The position numbers and the translations under genes were made by a program. This document shows positions 1-9,279 of a DNA stretch of 64,000 nucleotides, in pieces (positions within the stretch are counted from its first letter, which is position 1; every line of letters starts with the position of its first letter). The stretch spans positions 186,001 to 250,000 of the forward strand of contig NZ_JAMXOC010000001.1 in the NCBI RefSeq assembly GCF_024721265.1, written 5' to 3'. The DNA is from Ohessyouella blattaphilus (lineage in GTDB: Bacteria; Bacillota; Clostridia; Lachnospirales; Lachnospiraceae). The notes under the pieces are model-generated. The model worked only from the letters and a program-made list of their open reading frames with translations, did no database searches and was not told where the DNA came from.

Positions 1-845
1 TTATCCATTCCGCCGACCAGGTTATAAATGGTTTTCGTCAGAATGAGCACAAGAGGCACAATAATTGGCGCCATCGAGTTCCAAAGAGATGGTAACTGCT
101 TTTCGCCCATAATCTTATCTAACTCTTCCATTGACTTTAAGTACTCAGGACGGAATTCTTTCCGCTCGTAACCGCCGTTATCTAAAGGAATCTGATAGAT
201 TTTCTTTCCGATGTACTGGCAATAAAAAACAGCTACAATTAACATCGGTACAGATAACAAGGCACCTAACATAATCATCTGACCCACATCCACGTTTAAC
301 ATACCCGCCGCTGTCAGCGGTCCTGGTGTTGGTGGTACCATACAGTGCGTTAACTGCAAACCGGCTGCTAGCGCCAGCGCTAGGCCAACTACGGATTTGC
401 CCGTCACTTTCGATAGAGCTTTACATAGGGGCGCAAAGATTACGATCGCCGAGTCCGCAAATACGGGAATGGAGATAAACCAGCCGGTGATAGCCAGCGC
501 CCATTCTTCCTTCTTTTTGCCTACTGCTTTAATAAAGGTGTAGGCTAGCTTTTCGGCGGCTCCTGATTTTTCCAAAATGCCGCCCATCATAACTCCTAAG
601 CCGATAATAATACCGGTACTCTTTAGTGTGTTACCAAATCCGTCCTTAATGGCCGTCATCAGACCCACTTGAACGGTCCCGTCTGCTAAAGTAATATCTA
701 CTGGAGACATTCCCCCTATGAGACCTGTGACAATCGCCGCTAATAATAAGGCAATAAAGGTATGCACTTTTGTCTTCATTACTAAAACGATCATTAAAGC
801 GATACCAATTACTAAACCGAGTAACATTCTCGTTGATTCACTCAT
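1..845 (-). CDS. GntP-family sugar-acid permease (3' end cut off by the window)
   Basis: Integral membrane carrier of the GntP gluconate:H+ symporter family, probably importing glucarate, galactarate or gluconate. About 281 codons are visible from an ATG at 845; the C-terminus lies beyond base 1. The visible protein is a run of hydrophobic segments, beginning with two helices at about residues 5-18 and 25-45. It includes family-like stretches FADSAIVIFAPL and THCMVPPTPGPLTAAGML. An AGGAG site lies just upstream of the ATG, and the gene starts 27 bases after the gudD stop, so it is the distal gene of the garD-gudD unit. That context points to aldarate uptake; the exact substrate is inferred. 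Confidence 0.85.
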   Translation of the reverse strand, partial: MSESTRMLLGLVIGIALMIVLVMKTKVHTFIALLLAAIVTGLIGGMSPVDITLADGTVQVGLMTAIKDGFGNTLKSTGIIIGLGVMMGGILEKSGAAEKLAYTFIKAVGKKKEEWALAITGWFISIPVFADSAIVIFAPLCKALSKVTGKSVVGLALALAAGLQLTHCMVPPTPGPLTAAGMLNVDVGQMIMLGALLSVPMLIVAVFYCQYIGKKIYQIPLDNGGYERKEFRPEYLKSMEELDKIMGEKQLPSLWNSMAPIIVPLVLILTKTIYNLVGGMD

Positions 846-872
846 TTTTCCTTCTCCTCTTATCCTTTAGTC

Positions 873-2198
873 CTATCTACAAAGACAGGGTCTTTTCGCA
901 TCAAACTTCCAATCCTTAACTAAGTACTGCATTCCTAGGGCGTCGTCTCTAGCGCCTAGGCATTTTTCTTTATATAGTTCATGAGCTTTTAACACTTGTT
1001 CTCTATCTACTTCAATCCCCAGTCCTGGTTTCTTAGGAATCTCCACGTAGCCATCCACGATTTGCAGAGGTTCTTTCGTTAGTCGCTCCAGCCCCTCTTG
1101 CCAGATCCAGTGGGTGTCGATAGCATTGACTTTCCCTGGTACCGCGGCTGCCGTATGGGAGAACATGGCAAGCGAGATATCAAAGTGATTATTGGAGTGA
1201 GACCCCCAGGTCAAACCAAAGTCATCACACATCTGACCCACTCGTACCGACCCAGCCATGGTCCAAAAATGAGGGTCTGCAAGAGGAATATCTACGGAAT
1301 GGAGAGCCACTGAATGAGCCATTTGTCGCCAATCTGTGGCAATCATATTTGTCGCTGTCGGTAGTCCGGTAGCCTTTCTAAACTCGGCGAGAACCTCTCT
1401 ACCTGAATACACGCCTTCGGCACCGCAAGGATCTTCACAGTATGTCAAAATGCCGTTCATATCCTTACAGATTTCAATCGCATCTTTTAATAACCAACCG
1501 CCGTTAGGATCTAAGGTGATGCGCGCCTCTGGGAAAGCTTCTTTAAGAGCCTTGATGGCTTTAATCTCTTCCTTCCCTTCTAAGACACCGCCTTTTAATT
1601 TAAAATCATTGAAGCCGTATTTATCCTTTGAAGCCTTCGCTAAAGCCACAATCGCTTCTGGGGTTAAAGCCTCTTCGCTTCGCAAGCGATACCACTCACA
1701 GTCACTATCTAGTTCGGAAGTATACTCAAGATCCGTCTTCTTCCGGTCGCCTACATAGAATAGGTAGCCTAACATCAACACTTTATCCCGAACCATCCCG
1801 TCACCAAGAAGGGCGGCTACTGGTACATCTAAAAACTTTCCAGCCAGATCAAGTAGAGCCGCTTCAATTGCCGTTACTACGTGAACGCCGGTTCGCAGAT
1901 CAAAGGTTTGGTTTCCTCTTACGTCCTCTTCATCAGCTAGATTGTTCTTAACGGCTAATAACGTATTTTTATAAGCCCCAATACTGCTACCAACCACAAT
2001 CTCCTTTGCCTGCTCTAGTCCCGCGGTAATTTTGCCGCCACCAGGCACCTCACCGACACCGGTATTGCCGTCACTATCGGTTAAAATCACAATATTTCTG
2101 GTAAAGTACGGAGCGTGAGCACCGCTCAAATTAAGGAGCATGTGGTCTCTACCAGCAACTGGGTACACTTCCATCTTTGTTACTACGGGTGTTTTCAT
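873..2198 (-). CDS. gudD: Glucarate dehydratase
   Basis: Enolase-superfamily dehydratase converting D-glucarate to 5-keto-4-deoxy-D-glucarate in the cytoplasm. The 441-residue protein shows the KxK base pair at about K200/K202, metal ligands at D230, E255 and N284, and the second catalytic base in GSHSNNH at H334. These sit five residues earlier than in E. coli GudD as I recall its numbering. I chose the ATG at 2198 because AGGAGG lies nine bases upstream and the conserved N-terminus ([12 protein letters not shown]) starts there; a longer reading frame to 2267 has no family match. It lies between garD and the permease and is probably co-transcribed with both. Confidence 0.95.
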   Translation of the reverse strand: MKTPVVTKMEVYPVAGRDHMLLNLSGAHAPYFTRNIVILTDSDGNTGVGEVPGGGKITAGLEQAKEIVVGSSIGAYKNTLLAVKNNLADEEDVRGNQTFDLRTGVHVVTAIEAALLDLAGKFLDVPVAALLGDGMVRDKVLMLGYLFYVGDRKKTDLEYTSELDSDCEWYRLRSEEALTPEAIVALAKASKDKYGFNDFKLKGGVLEGKEEIKAIKALKEAFPEARITLDPNGGWLLKDAIEICKDMNGILTYCEDPCGAEGVYSGREVLAEFRKATGLPTATNMIATDWRQMAHSVALHSVDIPLADPHFWTMAGSVRVGQMCDDFGLTWGSHSNNHFDISLAMFSHTAAAVPGKVNAIDTHWIWQEGLERLTKEPLQIVDGYVEIPKKPGLGIEVDREQVLKAHELYKEKCLGARDDALGMQYLVKDWKFDAKRPCLCR

Positions 2199-2361
2199 TT
2201 TATTCTTTCCTCCTATTATTTCCTTTTTTTTACTATAATTTTTCGGAGGACTATTTACCATTCGCAATCTGGCTAATTTTCAAGGATATAATTCAGCATC
2301 CTTTTATTTCTTTCATTTTTAGAATTTTATCGTTTCACTTTCCTTTCAAAACGTTTCATTT

Positions 2362-3891
2362 TTAAGTAATGGGTGCCGGGTTAAAAATGCAAAAATCGTT
2401 ATGGAGCTGATATTTTTCCGCAAAAGACTGCTCTTCTCCCGAGGCAACCCGAATAATTTTATCAAATAGCAGTCCCCCCATTTCGGCGATGGTAGACCCC
2501 CCTGTCGCCACTGCCCCAGCATTCACATCAATTAAATCCGCCCACAAATCCTTCATCTCATTACGAGAGCAAACCTTAATCACAGGGGCCGCCGCCAAAC
2601 CATAAGGCGTTCCCCGCCCTGTCATAAAGACTTGCAGCGTAATGCCGGAAGCCAGTTGAGAAGGTCCGCAGACAATATCGCTAGCAGGCGTCGCCGCATA
2701 GATTAATCCTTTGCTCCTTGGCCGTTCACCTGGCGAGAGGACCTCAGCAATCGGCGCCGTTCCCGACTTGGCAATCGAACCCATGGCTTTTTCAACGATA
2801 TTACTAAGACCACCTTTTTTATTTCCTGGGGTAGGATTGGCACTTCTATCCACTTCCCCTTGTTCAAGATAGCGGTCATACCATGCCATCTCACCAATTA
2901 GCTTATCCCTCACTTCACTACTTTGACAGCGCTTAGCTAAGTACTGAACTCCGTCTCTCACTTCTGTCACCTCTGAGAACATAACCGTCGCCCCGGCACC
3001 CACTAATAGATCCGCTGCATACCCAGCCGCCGGGTTAGCGCTGATTCCTGAAAATGCATCGCTACCGCCGCACTGCATACCAATGCATAGCTGATCTAAA
3101 GGAAGAACTGTTCTGCGCCTAGCGTTTAGACGTTCTAATTTGCTTTCTGCCATCGCCATTAGCGCCTGGATCATCGCTTCGAAGCCCGGTAAATCTTGCA
3201 AAACAATGACGTTCTCCGACTTATTATCCTCTTCCTCCAGCAGCATCTCGGGAGTAAGCTTCTCGCAACCAAGAGCCACCACCATTACCTCACCACCAAA
3301 ATTAGGATTATGGACGAGGTTCCGTAGCGAGCGAATCGGAACCTTGGCCTCCTTCGCATTAATCGCCACTCCGCAACCATAGGCGTGGTTAATCGGAACA
3401 ATATCATCCACATGAGGATACTTTGGCAATAGCTCCTGCTTCATCTTCTTCACTGCCACATTTAAAACCCCACTTACACACTGAACAGTCGTGTGAATGG
3501 CCAAAATATTACGGGTTCCGGCAAAACCACCCCGGGGATTTTCATAACCTGCAAACGTTCCCTGCTTTGCAACCGGTAACGCCACCTGATAGTCCCTGTC
3601 ATAATCCATCTGCTCTAGCGATGGCATCTTCGGCAGGGTAACCATCTCTTCATTAATCCAGCTCCCCTCTTTAATTTTCCGGTTTGCATATCCAAGTAAT
3701 ACTCCGTAGCGAATGATTTCATCGCCAACATGCAAATCCTTTAGCGCTACTTTATGAGCCTGAGGTATTTTCTCTAACGTTACCACATTTTCTGTGGTTC
3801 GCACACCCGCTTCTAAGTCATAAAGTGCAATTGCTACATTATCCTGGGGATTAACCTTCACCGTCTGAGCTAACTTCTTTGTCTCTTGCAT
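2362..3891 (-). CDS. garD: Galactarate dehydratase
   Basis: Iron-dependent dehydratase of the UxaA/GarD family that turns D-galactarate into 5-keto-4-deoxy-D-glucarate, the same product as GudD. The 509-residue length fits GarD. An N-terminal SAF-like domain (about 1-110) ends in RYGVLLGYANRKIKEGSWI. The catalytic part carries NHAYGCGVAIN, MQCGGSDAFSGISANPA and DRSANPTPGNKKGG. The C-terminus HNDFCIFNPAPIT closely resembles the GarD end HNQLAVFNPAPVT, which favours GarD over altronate dehydratase UxaA. It is the first gene of the minus-strand aldarate unit. No strong sigma-A promoter stands out in the 197-base upstream gap. Confidence 0.92.
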   Translation of the reverse strand: MQETKKLAQTVKVNPQDNVAIALYDLEAGVRTTENVVTLEKIPQAHKVALKDLHVGDEIIRYGVLLGYANRKIKEGSWINEEMVTLPKMPSLEQMDYDRDYQVALPVAKQGTFAGYENPRGGFAGTRNILAIHTTVQCVSGVLNVAVKKMKQELLPKYPHVDDIVPINHAYGCGVAINAKEAKVPIRSLRNLVHNPNFGGEVMVVALGCEKLTPEMLLEEEDNKSENVIVLQDLPGFEAMIQALMAMAESKLERLNARRRTVLPLDQLCIGMQCGGSDAFSGISANPAAGYAADLLVGAGATVMFSEVTEVRDGVQYLAKRCQSSEVRDKLIGEMAWYDRYLEQGEVDRSANPTPGNKKGGLSNIVEKAMGSIAKSGTAPIAEVLSPGERPRSKGLIYAATPASDIVCGPSQLASGITLQVFMTGRGTPYGLAAAPVIKVCSRNEMKDLWADLIDVNAGAVATGGSTIAEMGGLLFDKIIRVASGEEQSFAEKYQLHNDFCIFNPAPIT

Positions 3892-4046
3892 CTTTCTTCC
3901 CTTCCTTCTAATAGTATATCGGCAAAACTTCTCTTCACAGTTATTGTAGATGCTCGTTACTCTTATGTATACTTCGACATTTTAAGATATCTCTTAGTTT
4001 TTCTACTATGTGTGGTCTGTCCTGAATAATTGCTATTTTTACTGAC

Positions 4047-4077
4047 ACAAAAAACAGCCGAGAAAATCTCGACTGTT
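4047..4077 (-). terminator. Rho-independent terminator after uxaC
   Basis: On the minus strand, AACAGTCGAGA and TCTCGGCTGTT form an 11-bp stem with one mismatch and a short T-rich loop, followed by a T-run. It lies 12 bases after the uxaC stop and separates the glucuronate unit from garD. Confidence 0.85.
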
Positions 4078-4088
4078 CCTTTCACTAC

Positions 4089-5471
4089 TTATATTCCAAA
4101 ATACTCTGCCCCATTATCGTGGGCAATCCCTTCCACAATCCGCTTTAAGGCCTTTTCATCGGCCGGATATTCATCCCCTTCCACGAGCTCTCCTAAGTAA
4201 TTACAGAGAATACGACGAAAGTACTCGTGCCGCGTATAGGACAGAAAGCTCCGAGAATCGGTAAGCATACCGATAAAGTTTCCGAGAAGCCCTTGGCTTG
4301 CTAGCGTCGCCAAATGCTCTTCCATCCCCTTTTTGTGGTCGTTAAACCACCAAGCGCTGCCGTGCTGCATTTTCCCCTTTACTGCTCCCGATTGAAAGCA
4401 GGCCAGAATGGTATCGATGGCTGTATTATCCTCTGGATTAAGAGAATAGACGATCGTCTTCGGTAAAGCGTCCTCCACTTCTAAAGCATTGAGAAATTCT
4501 GCCAGTTCACTAATTGGCGCCACGCTGCCAATACTGTCAAAGCCGGTATCGGCTCCTAGGTCCTGAAACTGCTTCTGATTATTATTGCGGCGAACGCCGT
4601 AGTGAAGCTGCATCACCCAGCCTCGCATAGCGTACTCTTTACCGAGGAAAAGCAGCAGCGCCGTCTGATAAATGGCAATTTCTGAGGCGCTAAGTTCCTC
4701 ACCTCGTCCGCGCTTTTTAAGAATCCCTTCTATCTGGTCCTCGCTATCAGGCTGATACATTACGTACGCTAACCCGTGATCGCTTAGCTTACAGCCGTGG
4801 GCATCGAAGTAATCAAGCCGCTTAATTAGCGCTTCTTTTACATCCTTAAAAGTGGTAATCTTGTTCCCGGTTGCAGCTGTTAACTCTTCGAGATACGCCA
4901 AGTAATCATGGCTAGCGATATTAAGGGCTCGGTCCGGTCGCCATGCCGGTAAAACCTTTACCTTGAAAGTCTCATCAACGGCTAGCTGTTCGTGATAGCA
5001 CAAATCATCTATGGGATCATCGGTAGTACAGATTACTTCTACATTAGAAGCCATGATAAACTGTCTAGCGGACATCGTCTTTAGCTTTTCGTTACACAGC
5101 TCCCAGACCGCTGGCGCTGTCTCTTCATTTAATATCCCCTCATAGCCGAAGTACCGCTTAAGCTCTAGGTGACTCCAGTGATAAAGAGGATTGCCGACAG
5201 CTAGTGGCAACGTCTTCGCCCAGCAGAGAAACTTCTCGTAATCCGTGCCCTCGCCGGTAATATATTTTTCTGGGATGCCGTTGGCTCTTAGCAGGCGCCA
5301 TTTATAGTGGTCGCCCCCTAGCCACAATTTCGTAATGTTCGAAAAGCGAACGTCTTCGGCAATTTCCCGCGGGCTTAAGTGGCAGTGATAGTCAATGATT
5401 GGCTGTGACTTCGCATACTCATGGTAAAGCCTGCTAGCAGTCTTTGTTTTTAACAAAAAATCTTCATTCAT
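4089..5471 (-). CDS. uxaC: Glucuronate/galacturonate isomerase
   Basis: Amidohydrolase-fold uronate isomerase interconverting D-glucuronate with D-fructuronate and D-galacturonate with D-tagaturonate. The 460-residue protein has the N-terminal metal-binding IIDYHCHLSP, then GDHYKWRLLRANG, the central CTTDDPIDDL and the C-terminal MLTDSRSFLSYTRHEYFRRIL, all typical of UxaC. It starts 3 bases after the SDR gene stop and is the last gene of a tight uxuA-SDR-uxaC operon, followed by a terminator. Together the three genes take glucuronate to 2-keto-3-deoxygluconate; the downstream kinase and aldolase are not in this window. Confidence 0.96.
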   Translation of the reverse strand: MNEDFLLKTKTASRLYHEYAKSQPIIDYHCHLSPREIAEDVRFSNITKLWLGGDHYKWRLLRANGIPEKYITGEGTDYEKFLCWAKTLPLAVGNPLYHWSHLELKRYFGYEGILNEETAPAVWELCNEKLKTMSARQFIMASNVEVICTTDDPIDDLCYHEQLAVDETFKVKVLPAWRPDRALNIASHDYLAYLEELTAATGNKITTFKDVKEALIKRLDYFDAHGCKLSDHGLAYVMYQPDSEDQIEGILKKRGRGEELSASEIAIYQTALLLFLGKEYAMRGWVMQLHYGVRRNNNQKQFQDLGADTGFDSIGSVAPISELAEFLNALEVEDALPKTIVYSLNPEDNTAIDTILACFQSGAVKGKMQHGSAWWFNDHKKGMEEHLATLASQGLLGNFIGMLTDSRSFLSYTRHEYFRRILCNYLGELVEGDEYPADEKALKRIVEGIAHDNGAEYFGI

Positions 5472-5474
5472 ACG

Positions 5475-6323
5475 CTACACTCCTGAATAGGCAGAAAAGC
5501 CACCATCAACAGGAATCACAATCCCAGTAATAAAGCTTGCTGCTTCATTATTTAAGAGAAAGAGAAGGGTACCTAAAAGCTCTTCTGACTCCCCGAATCT
5601 ACCGAGCGGTGTCGCGGCCATTATCTTCCCGGTGCGAGGTGTAGGGGTGCCGTCTTCGTTAAATAAAAGCTTGGCATTTTGCTTCGTAGAAAAAAAGCCT
5701 GGCGCGATCCCATTCACCCGAATCCCTTCTTTAGAAAAGTGAACTGCTAACCACTGGGTAAAATTAGAAATCGCCGCCTTAGCACCACTGTACGCGGGAA
5801 TCTTTGTAAGTGGAGTATACGCATTCATAGAAGAGATATTTAAGATGTTACAGCCTGCTTTTCCTAGCATATCCTTAGCAAAAATCTGGGTTGGCAAAAG
5901 GGTTCCGATGAAATTTAAGTTAAAGACAAATTCCACTCCCGCTGGGTCAAGGTCAAAGAAGGAAATCGTATCCGCTTCTAAATCCCCTGTTTCATAGTAT
6001 TCTTTGGTGGTGGTCGCCTTCGGGTTATTGCCGCCGGCGCCGTTAATCAAAAGATCACAGCTTCCCAGCTCCTGATTAATCATCCTGCGGACCTCTTCTA
6101 GATTCTCTTTTTCTAACACATTGGCCTTATAAGCCTGGGCAATACCGCCTTCTTCAGTAATGGCTTTTGCCACCTCAGCAGCTACCTCCTCATTTAAATC
6201 AAGAACTGCCACTTTCGCACCGGCTAAGGCTAGGGCTTTCGCAAACATGCCACAGAGAACGCCACCAGCTCCCGTTACTACCGCTACTTTTCCTGATAAA
6301 TCTGTATTAATTGGTAATTTCAT
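5475..6323 (-). CDS. SDR-family D-mannonate oxidoreductase (fructuronate reductase)
   Basis: A 282-residue classical short-chain dehydrogenase. The N-terminal Rossmann glycine motif is TGAGGVLCG (about 17-25), NGAGG is the structural NAG-type motif, and the catalytic Ser plus Tyr-x-x-x-Lys are in NISSMNAY and YSGAK. The C-terminal PVDGGFSAYSGV is typical of the Firmicute UxuB/YjmF type that reduces D-fructuronate to D-mannonate. It is wedged between uxuA and uxaC with 3-base gaps on both sides, so translational coupling is likely. The specific reaction rests mainly on operon position. It is unrelated in sequence to the long-chain UxuB of enterobacteria. Confidence 0.9.
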   Translation of the reverse strand: MKLPINTDLSGKVAVVTGAGGVLCGMFAKALALAGAKVAVLDLNEEVAAEVAKAITEEGGIAQAYKANVLEKENLEEVRRMINQELGSCDLLINGAGGNNPKATTTKEYYETGDLEADTISFFDLDPAGVEFVFNLNFIGTLLPTQIFAKDMLGKAGCNILNISSMNAYTPLTKIPAYSGAKAAISNFTQWLAVHFSKEGIRVNGIAPGFFSTKQNAKLLFNEDGTPTPRTGKIMAATPLGRFGESEELLGTLLFLLNNEAASFITGIVIPVDGGFSAYSGV

Positions 6324-6326
6324 CTT

Positions 6327-7376
6327 CTATACCTCGCTCTTTCTAATCGCTTCCCATAAGCCATTTAAATACGTTGCTCCTAGGGCTCTATCATAGAGAC
6401 CGTAACCAGCTCTTCCTGTCTCGCCCCAGATCATCCGTCCATGATCCGGTCGTATATATCCGTCAAAACCATTATCGTAAAGGGCCTTCATAATCCCATA
6501 CATATCAAGGCTTCCATCCTTTGAAAGGTGACCGCTCTCTTCAAAACCGTTATCTAAGACCTTTACATTGCGCATATGCACGAAGTGAATGCGCCCCTTT
6601 GCTGCGTATTTTGCCGCCATCGCTACCACGTCGTTATCCCTAGAACAACCCAGAGAGCCGGTACAAAGGGTGAGTCCATTATGAGGATCGTCAACAAGCT
6701 GCAGGAAACGGTCAAGATTCTTTTCACTAGTAATAATTCTTGGCAGACCAAAGATACTCCAGCACGGGTCATCCTCGTGAATTGCCATGTTTACATTGCA
6801 AGCGCTAGCAACAGGAATGATTCTTTCCAGAAAGTACTGCAAATTCTCCCACATCTTCTCTTCATCCACATTTTGATACTGGGCCACCACCGCTTTTAAC
6901 TCATCCCTGGTATAACTAGCATCCCAGCCTGGAAGGGTTAAATCGCTGTCGCTTTCTAAAGGATTTACCTGGTCCACCTGCTCCTGATAATACACTAGCG
7001 TCGTCGAGCCATCGGGAAGGCGATGGTCTAACTGGGTTCTGGTCCAGTCAAAGACGGGCATAAAGTTATAGCAGATACATTTGATGCCCGCCGCTGAAAC
7101 CCGGCGAATATTCTCACAGTAATTCTCGATATAGGCATCCCTTGTAGCTTTTCCTAACTTAATATCCTCGTGAACAGGAATACTTTCAATCACGGCAAAG
7201 CCAAGACCGGCAGCTTCTACCTGGGCTTTTAAAGCGGCAATACTCTCTACAGGCCACACCTCACCTACGGGTACATCGTAGATGGCTGTAACAATCGACT
7301 CCATCCCCGGTATTTGTCTAATGTTTTGCAATGTCACCTGATCCGTCTCTCCGTACCATCTAAATGATAATTTCAT
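6327..7376 (-). CDS. uxuA: Mannonate dehydratase
   Basis: TIM-barrel enzyme dehydrating D-mannonate to 2-keto-3-deoxy-D-gluconate. The 349-residue protein begins [23 protein letters not shown] and contains [38 protein letters not shown] and [10 protein letters not shown], followed by [12 protein letters not shown]; the His, Cys and Asp residues in these motifs match the UxuA metal site. It is the first gene of the minus-strand glucuronate operon. It is transcribed divergently from the AraC-family gene at 7499, which is its likely regulator. Confidence 0.96.
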   Translation of the reverse strand: MKLSFRWYGETDQVTLQNIRQIPGMESIVTAIYDVPVGEVWPVESIAALKAQVEAAGLGFAVIESIPVHEDIKLGKATRDAYIENYCENIRRVSAAGIKCICYNFMPVFDWTRTQLDHRLPDGSTTLVYYQEQVDQVNPLESDSDLTLPGWDASYTRDELKAVVAQYQNVDEEKMWENLQYFLERIIPVASACNVNMAIHEDDPCWSIFGLPRIITSEKNLDRFLQLVDDPHNGLTLCTGSLGCSRDNDVVAMAAKYAAKGRIHFVHMRNVKVLDNGFEESGHLSKDGSLDMYGIMKALYDNGFDGYIRPDHGRMIWGETGRAGYGLYDRALGATYLNGLWEAIRKSEV

Positions 7377-7413
7377 CTACACTTCTCCTTTTCCTAATGC
7401 TTTTTATGACTAT

Positions 7414-7442
7414 ATTATAGCCTTCGGGGAAAAGATGAGCCA
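7414..7442 (-). promoter_or_regulatory. Candidate uxuA promoter with a poor -35
   Basis: The minus strand carries a consensus -10 TATAAT (7414-7419), 38 bases before the uxuA ATG. At 17-bp spacing the -35 position reads TGGCTC (7437-7442), a poor match. That pattern fits a promoter needing an activator, plausibly the divergent AraC protein. Confidence 0.5.
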
Positions 7443-7463
7443 TGGCACCCCTTGTCGTATACA

Positions 7464-7498
7464 TTGCAAAAGTTGTGGTAAACGTATATAATCAAACT
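7464..7498 (+). promoter_or_regulatory. Strong sigma-A promoter of the AraC-family gene, giving a leaderless mRNA
   Basis: TTGCAA (7464-7469), a 17-bp spacer, and TATAAT (7487-7492). The usual start point, about 7 bases after the -10, falls on 7499, the A of the best-supported ATG. There is no Shine-Dalgarno sequence between the -10 and that ATG. Confidence 0.7.
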
Positions 7499-8368
7499 AT
7501 GAAGAAAAAACTAACGACCAAATTTACCCCTAGACAGCAAATGCTGCCCTCGAATTATGAGATTTTCTATTACGATGACTTAGGACGGCAAAAACTAGCC
7601 CCCCACGCTCACGACCATTACGAGTTCTACTATTTTATGGAAGGAGACTTAGACTACCAAATAGCTGATCAAAGGTATTCCTTGCAAAAGGGTGACTTTA
7701 TGCTAATTCCTAGTAGCGTTAGGCATCAAGCCCTTATGAAAGGCGATAGTGTTCCGTATCGCCGAATTATCCTCTGGCTAAAGGAAGCTTTCTACGAAGA
7801 GCTTGCTGGGAGTTTTGCCGATCTAACCTATGGGTACGACTATGCAAAAACTAACAGCGTCTATCACTTTCGCCCCGACGCCATTTCCACTAAGGAGCTG
7901 CAAGGGAAACTAATTGAGCTAATCGAAACCTTAAGAGGCAGTAGCCCCTTTAAAGACCTTGAAGGAAAGCTTAAAATCGCTAACTTTTTAGCCGTGATAA
8001 ACAGTACCATCTGGAGCCTAAAAGCTCGGTCTACCCCGCAAAAGACACCGCTATATCTGCAGCTTGGCGACTATATCACGGCTCATCTAGAAGAGCCCTT
8101 AACCCTAGATACCCTTGCCAGGGAATTCTACCTAAGTAAGTACCATCTCGCCCATACATTTAAGGAGCATATGGGCATCACTTTGCATCAATACATCAGC
8201 CAAAAAAGGTTGCAAGCTATCAAAAACGAAATCCCTACCGGCACCCCCATTACCGAACTGGCTGCCACCTACGGTTTTCCCGATTACACCACCTTTTACC
8301 GCGCCTTTAAAAAGGAGTACGGGCTATCACCCACCGAATACAAAAGGAGTTTTTCCCTATGGACGTAA
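7499..8368 (+). CDS. AraC-family transcriptional regulator
   Basis: A regulator of about 289 residues. It has an N-terminal cupin-like sensing domain (HAHDHYEFYYFMEGDLDYQI, then LQKGDFMLIPSSVRHQ) and a C-terminal double helix-turn-helix domain ending in YGFPDYTTFYRAFKKEYGLSPTEYKRS. It stands divergent to uxuA, so control of the glucuronate operon by a uronate or breakdown product is a reasonable inference. The frame is open to an ATG at 7442, but that start lies upstream of the promoter -10; the ATG at 7499 coincides with the predicted transcription start. Its last 10 bases overlap the LysR gene, so the two regulators are translationally coupled. Confidence 0.9.
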   Translation: MKKKLTTKFTPRQQMLPSNYEIFYYDDLGRQKLAPHAHDHYEFYYFMEGDLDYQIADQRYSLQKGDFMLIPSSVRHQALMKGDSVPYRRIILWLKEAFYEELAGSFADLTYGYDYAKTNSVYHFRPDAISTKELQGKLIELIETLRGSSPFKDLEGKLKIANFLAVINSTIWSLKARSTPQKTPLYLQLGDYITAHLEEPLTLDTLAREFYLSKYHLAHTFKEHMGITLHQYISQKRLQAIKNEIPTGTPITELAATYGFPDYTTFYRAFKKEYGLSPTEYKRSFSLWT

Positions 8369-9279
8369 AACAATTAGAATACATTACCACCATTGCCAGA
8401 GAAGAGAGCATTACGAAAGCGGCGGCTAAGCTTTTTATCACCCAATCAGCGCTTAATCAGCAGCTTTTAAAACTAGAGAAAGAGTTAGGTACCCCTCTTT
8501 TTATCCGCGGTCGCAATTTCTGCTATCCCACGGAAGCAGGTGAGATTTATTTAAAAGGGGCTCGCGAGGTTCTAACCATCAAAGAGAATACGTATCATCA
8601 GCTCGATGACCTAGTGGATAACCGGAAAAGCCTGCTCCGAGTCGGCTTTACCCCTACGCGAGGAATCGATATGTTTACGAAGGTCTATCCGAATTTTCAT
8701 CGTAACCACGTAAACGTAACGGTCTATCCATTTGAAATGAGTGTAAAAGAACAGCACGAAGGCTTACGTAGCGGGACCTTAGACCTGGCTTTTGCTACAC
8801 TTACACCGAGGCAGTATCATAGTGGCATCGCCTATCAGGAAATTATGGACGAGGAAATCTACCTGGCAATCCCCAGACGCCATCCCTTGGCCGCTTCTTA
8901 CCAAGAAAATCAAGAAAATCTGCCTACCCTAGACTTAGCTAAGGTGAAGGAAGAGCCTTTTGTCCTTCTCCACCAAGACTCCACCCAGAGACCGCTCCTA
9001 GACGAGCTCTTTGCAAAAGCCGACTTTACCCCACACATTCTCTTTGAGACCAGCAGTCCGCGAACCATGGTCTCTATGATTGAAATGGAACTGTGCTGCG
9101 GCTTTCTCCCGGCCTACTACGTAGACCGAAAAAACGAAAAAATCGCCTACTTCGCTTTGCCTGAGCGTCCCCGCTGGAAGGTGGTCGCTAGCTACCAAAA
9201 GCAGCGTTACCTAAATAAAACAGCCAAGGATTTTCTCTCCCTGGCTGCTCAGTATTGGCACGAAACCATTACCATTTAA
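8359..9279 (+). CDS. LysR-family transcriptional regulator
   Basis: A 306-residue LTTR. The N-terminal winged helix-turn-helix is at about residues 1-60 (MDVKQLEYITTIAREESITKAA, AALF-type ITQSALNQQLLKLEKELGTPLF). A substrate-binding domain follows, with RVGFTPTRG opening the first lobe. AGGAG lies nine bases before the ATG, inside the end of the AraC gene, so both are made from one message. Targets are unknown; the garD unit and uxuA unit are the nearest candidates. Its stop codon overlaps the stop of the convergent PrpR-like gene and no terminator separates them. Confidence 0.9.
   Translation: MDVKQLEYITTIAREESITKAAAKLFITQSALNQQLLKLEKELGTPLFIRGRNFCYPTEAGEIYLKGAREVLTIKENTYHQLDDLVDNRKSLLRVGFTPTRGIDMFTKVYPNFHRNHVNVTVYPFEMSVKEQHEGLRSGTLDLAFATLTPRQYHSGIAYQEIMDEEIYLAIPRRHPLAASYQENQENLPTLDLAKVKEEPFVLLHQDSTQRPLLDELFAKADFTPHILFETSSPRTMVSMIEMELCCGFLPAYYVDRKNEKIAYFALPERPRWKVVASYQKQRYLNKTAKDFLSLAAQYWHETITI

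Noticed and set aside
1098-1951. Plus-strand open frames opposite gudD and other antisense frames through the window
   Set aside because: They lie inside well-supported genes on the other strand, lack ribosome sites and resemble no family.
2199-2267. Longer GudD starting at 2267
   Set aside because: The extra 23 residues have no family match, and AGGAGG is placed for the ATG at 2198.
2346-2358. CcpA (cre) site, TGAAACGTTTTGA on the minus strand
   Set aside because: It is one base short of proper cre spacing and lies just after the garD stop, not at a promoter.
3965-3972. Shared operator GTATACAT upstream of garD and in the uxuA/araC gap (7457-7464)
   Set aside because: An 8-mer with a palindromic core can recur by chance; flanks do not match.
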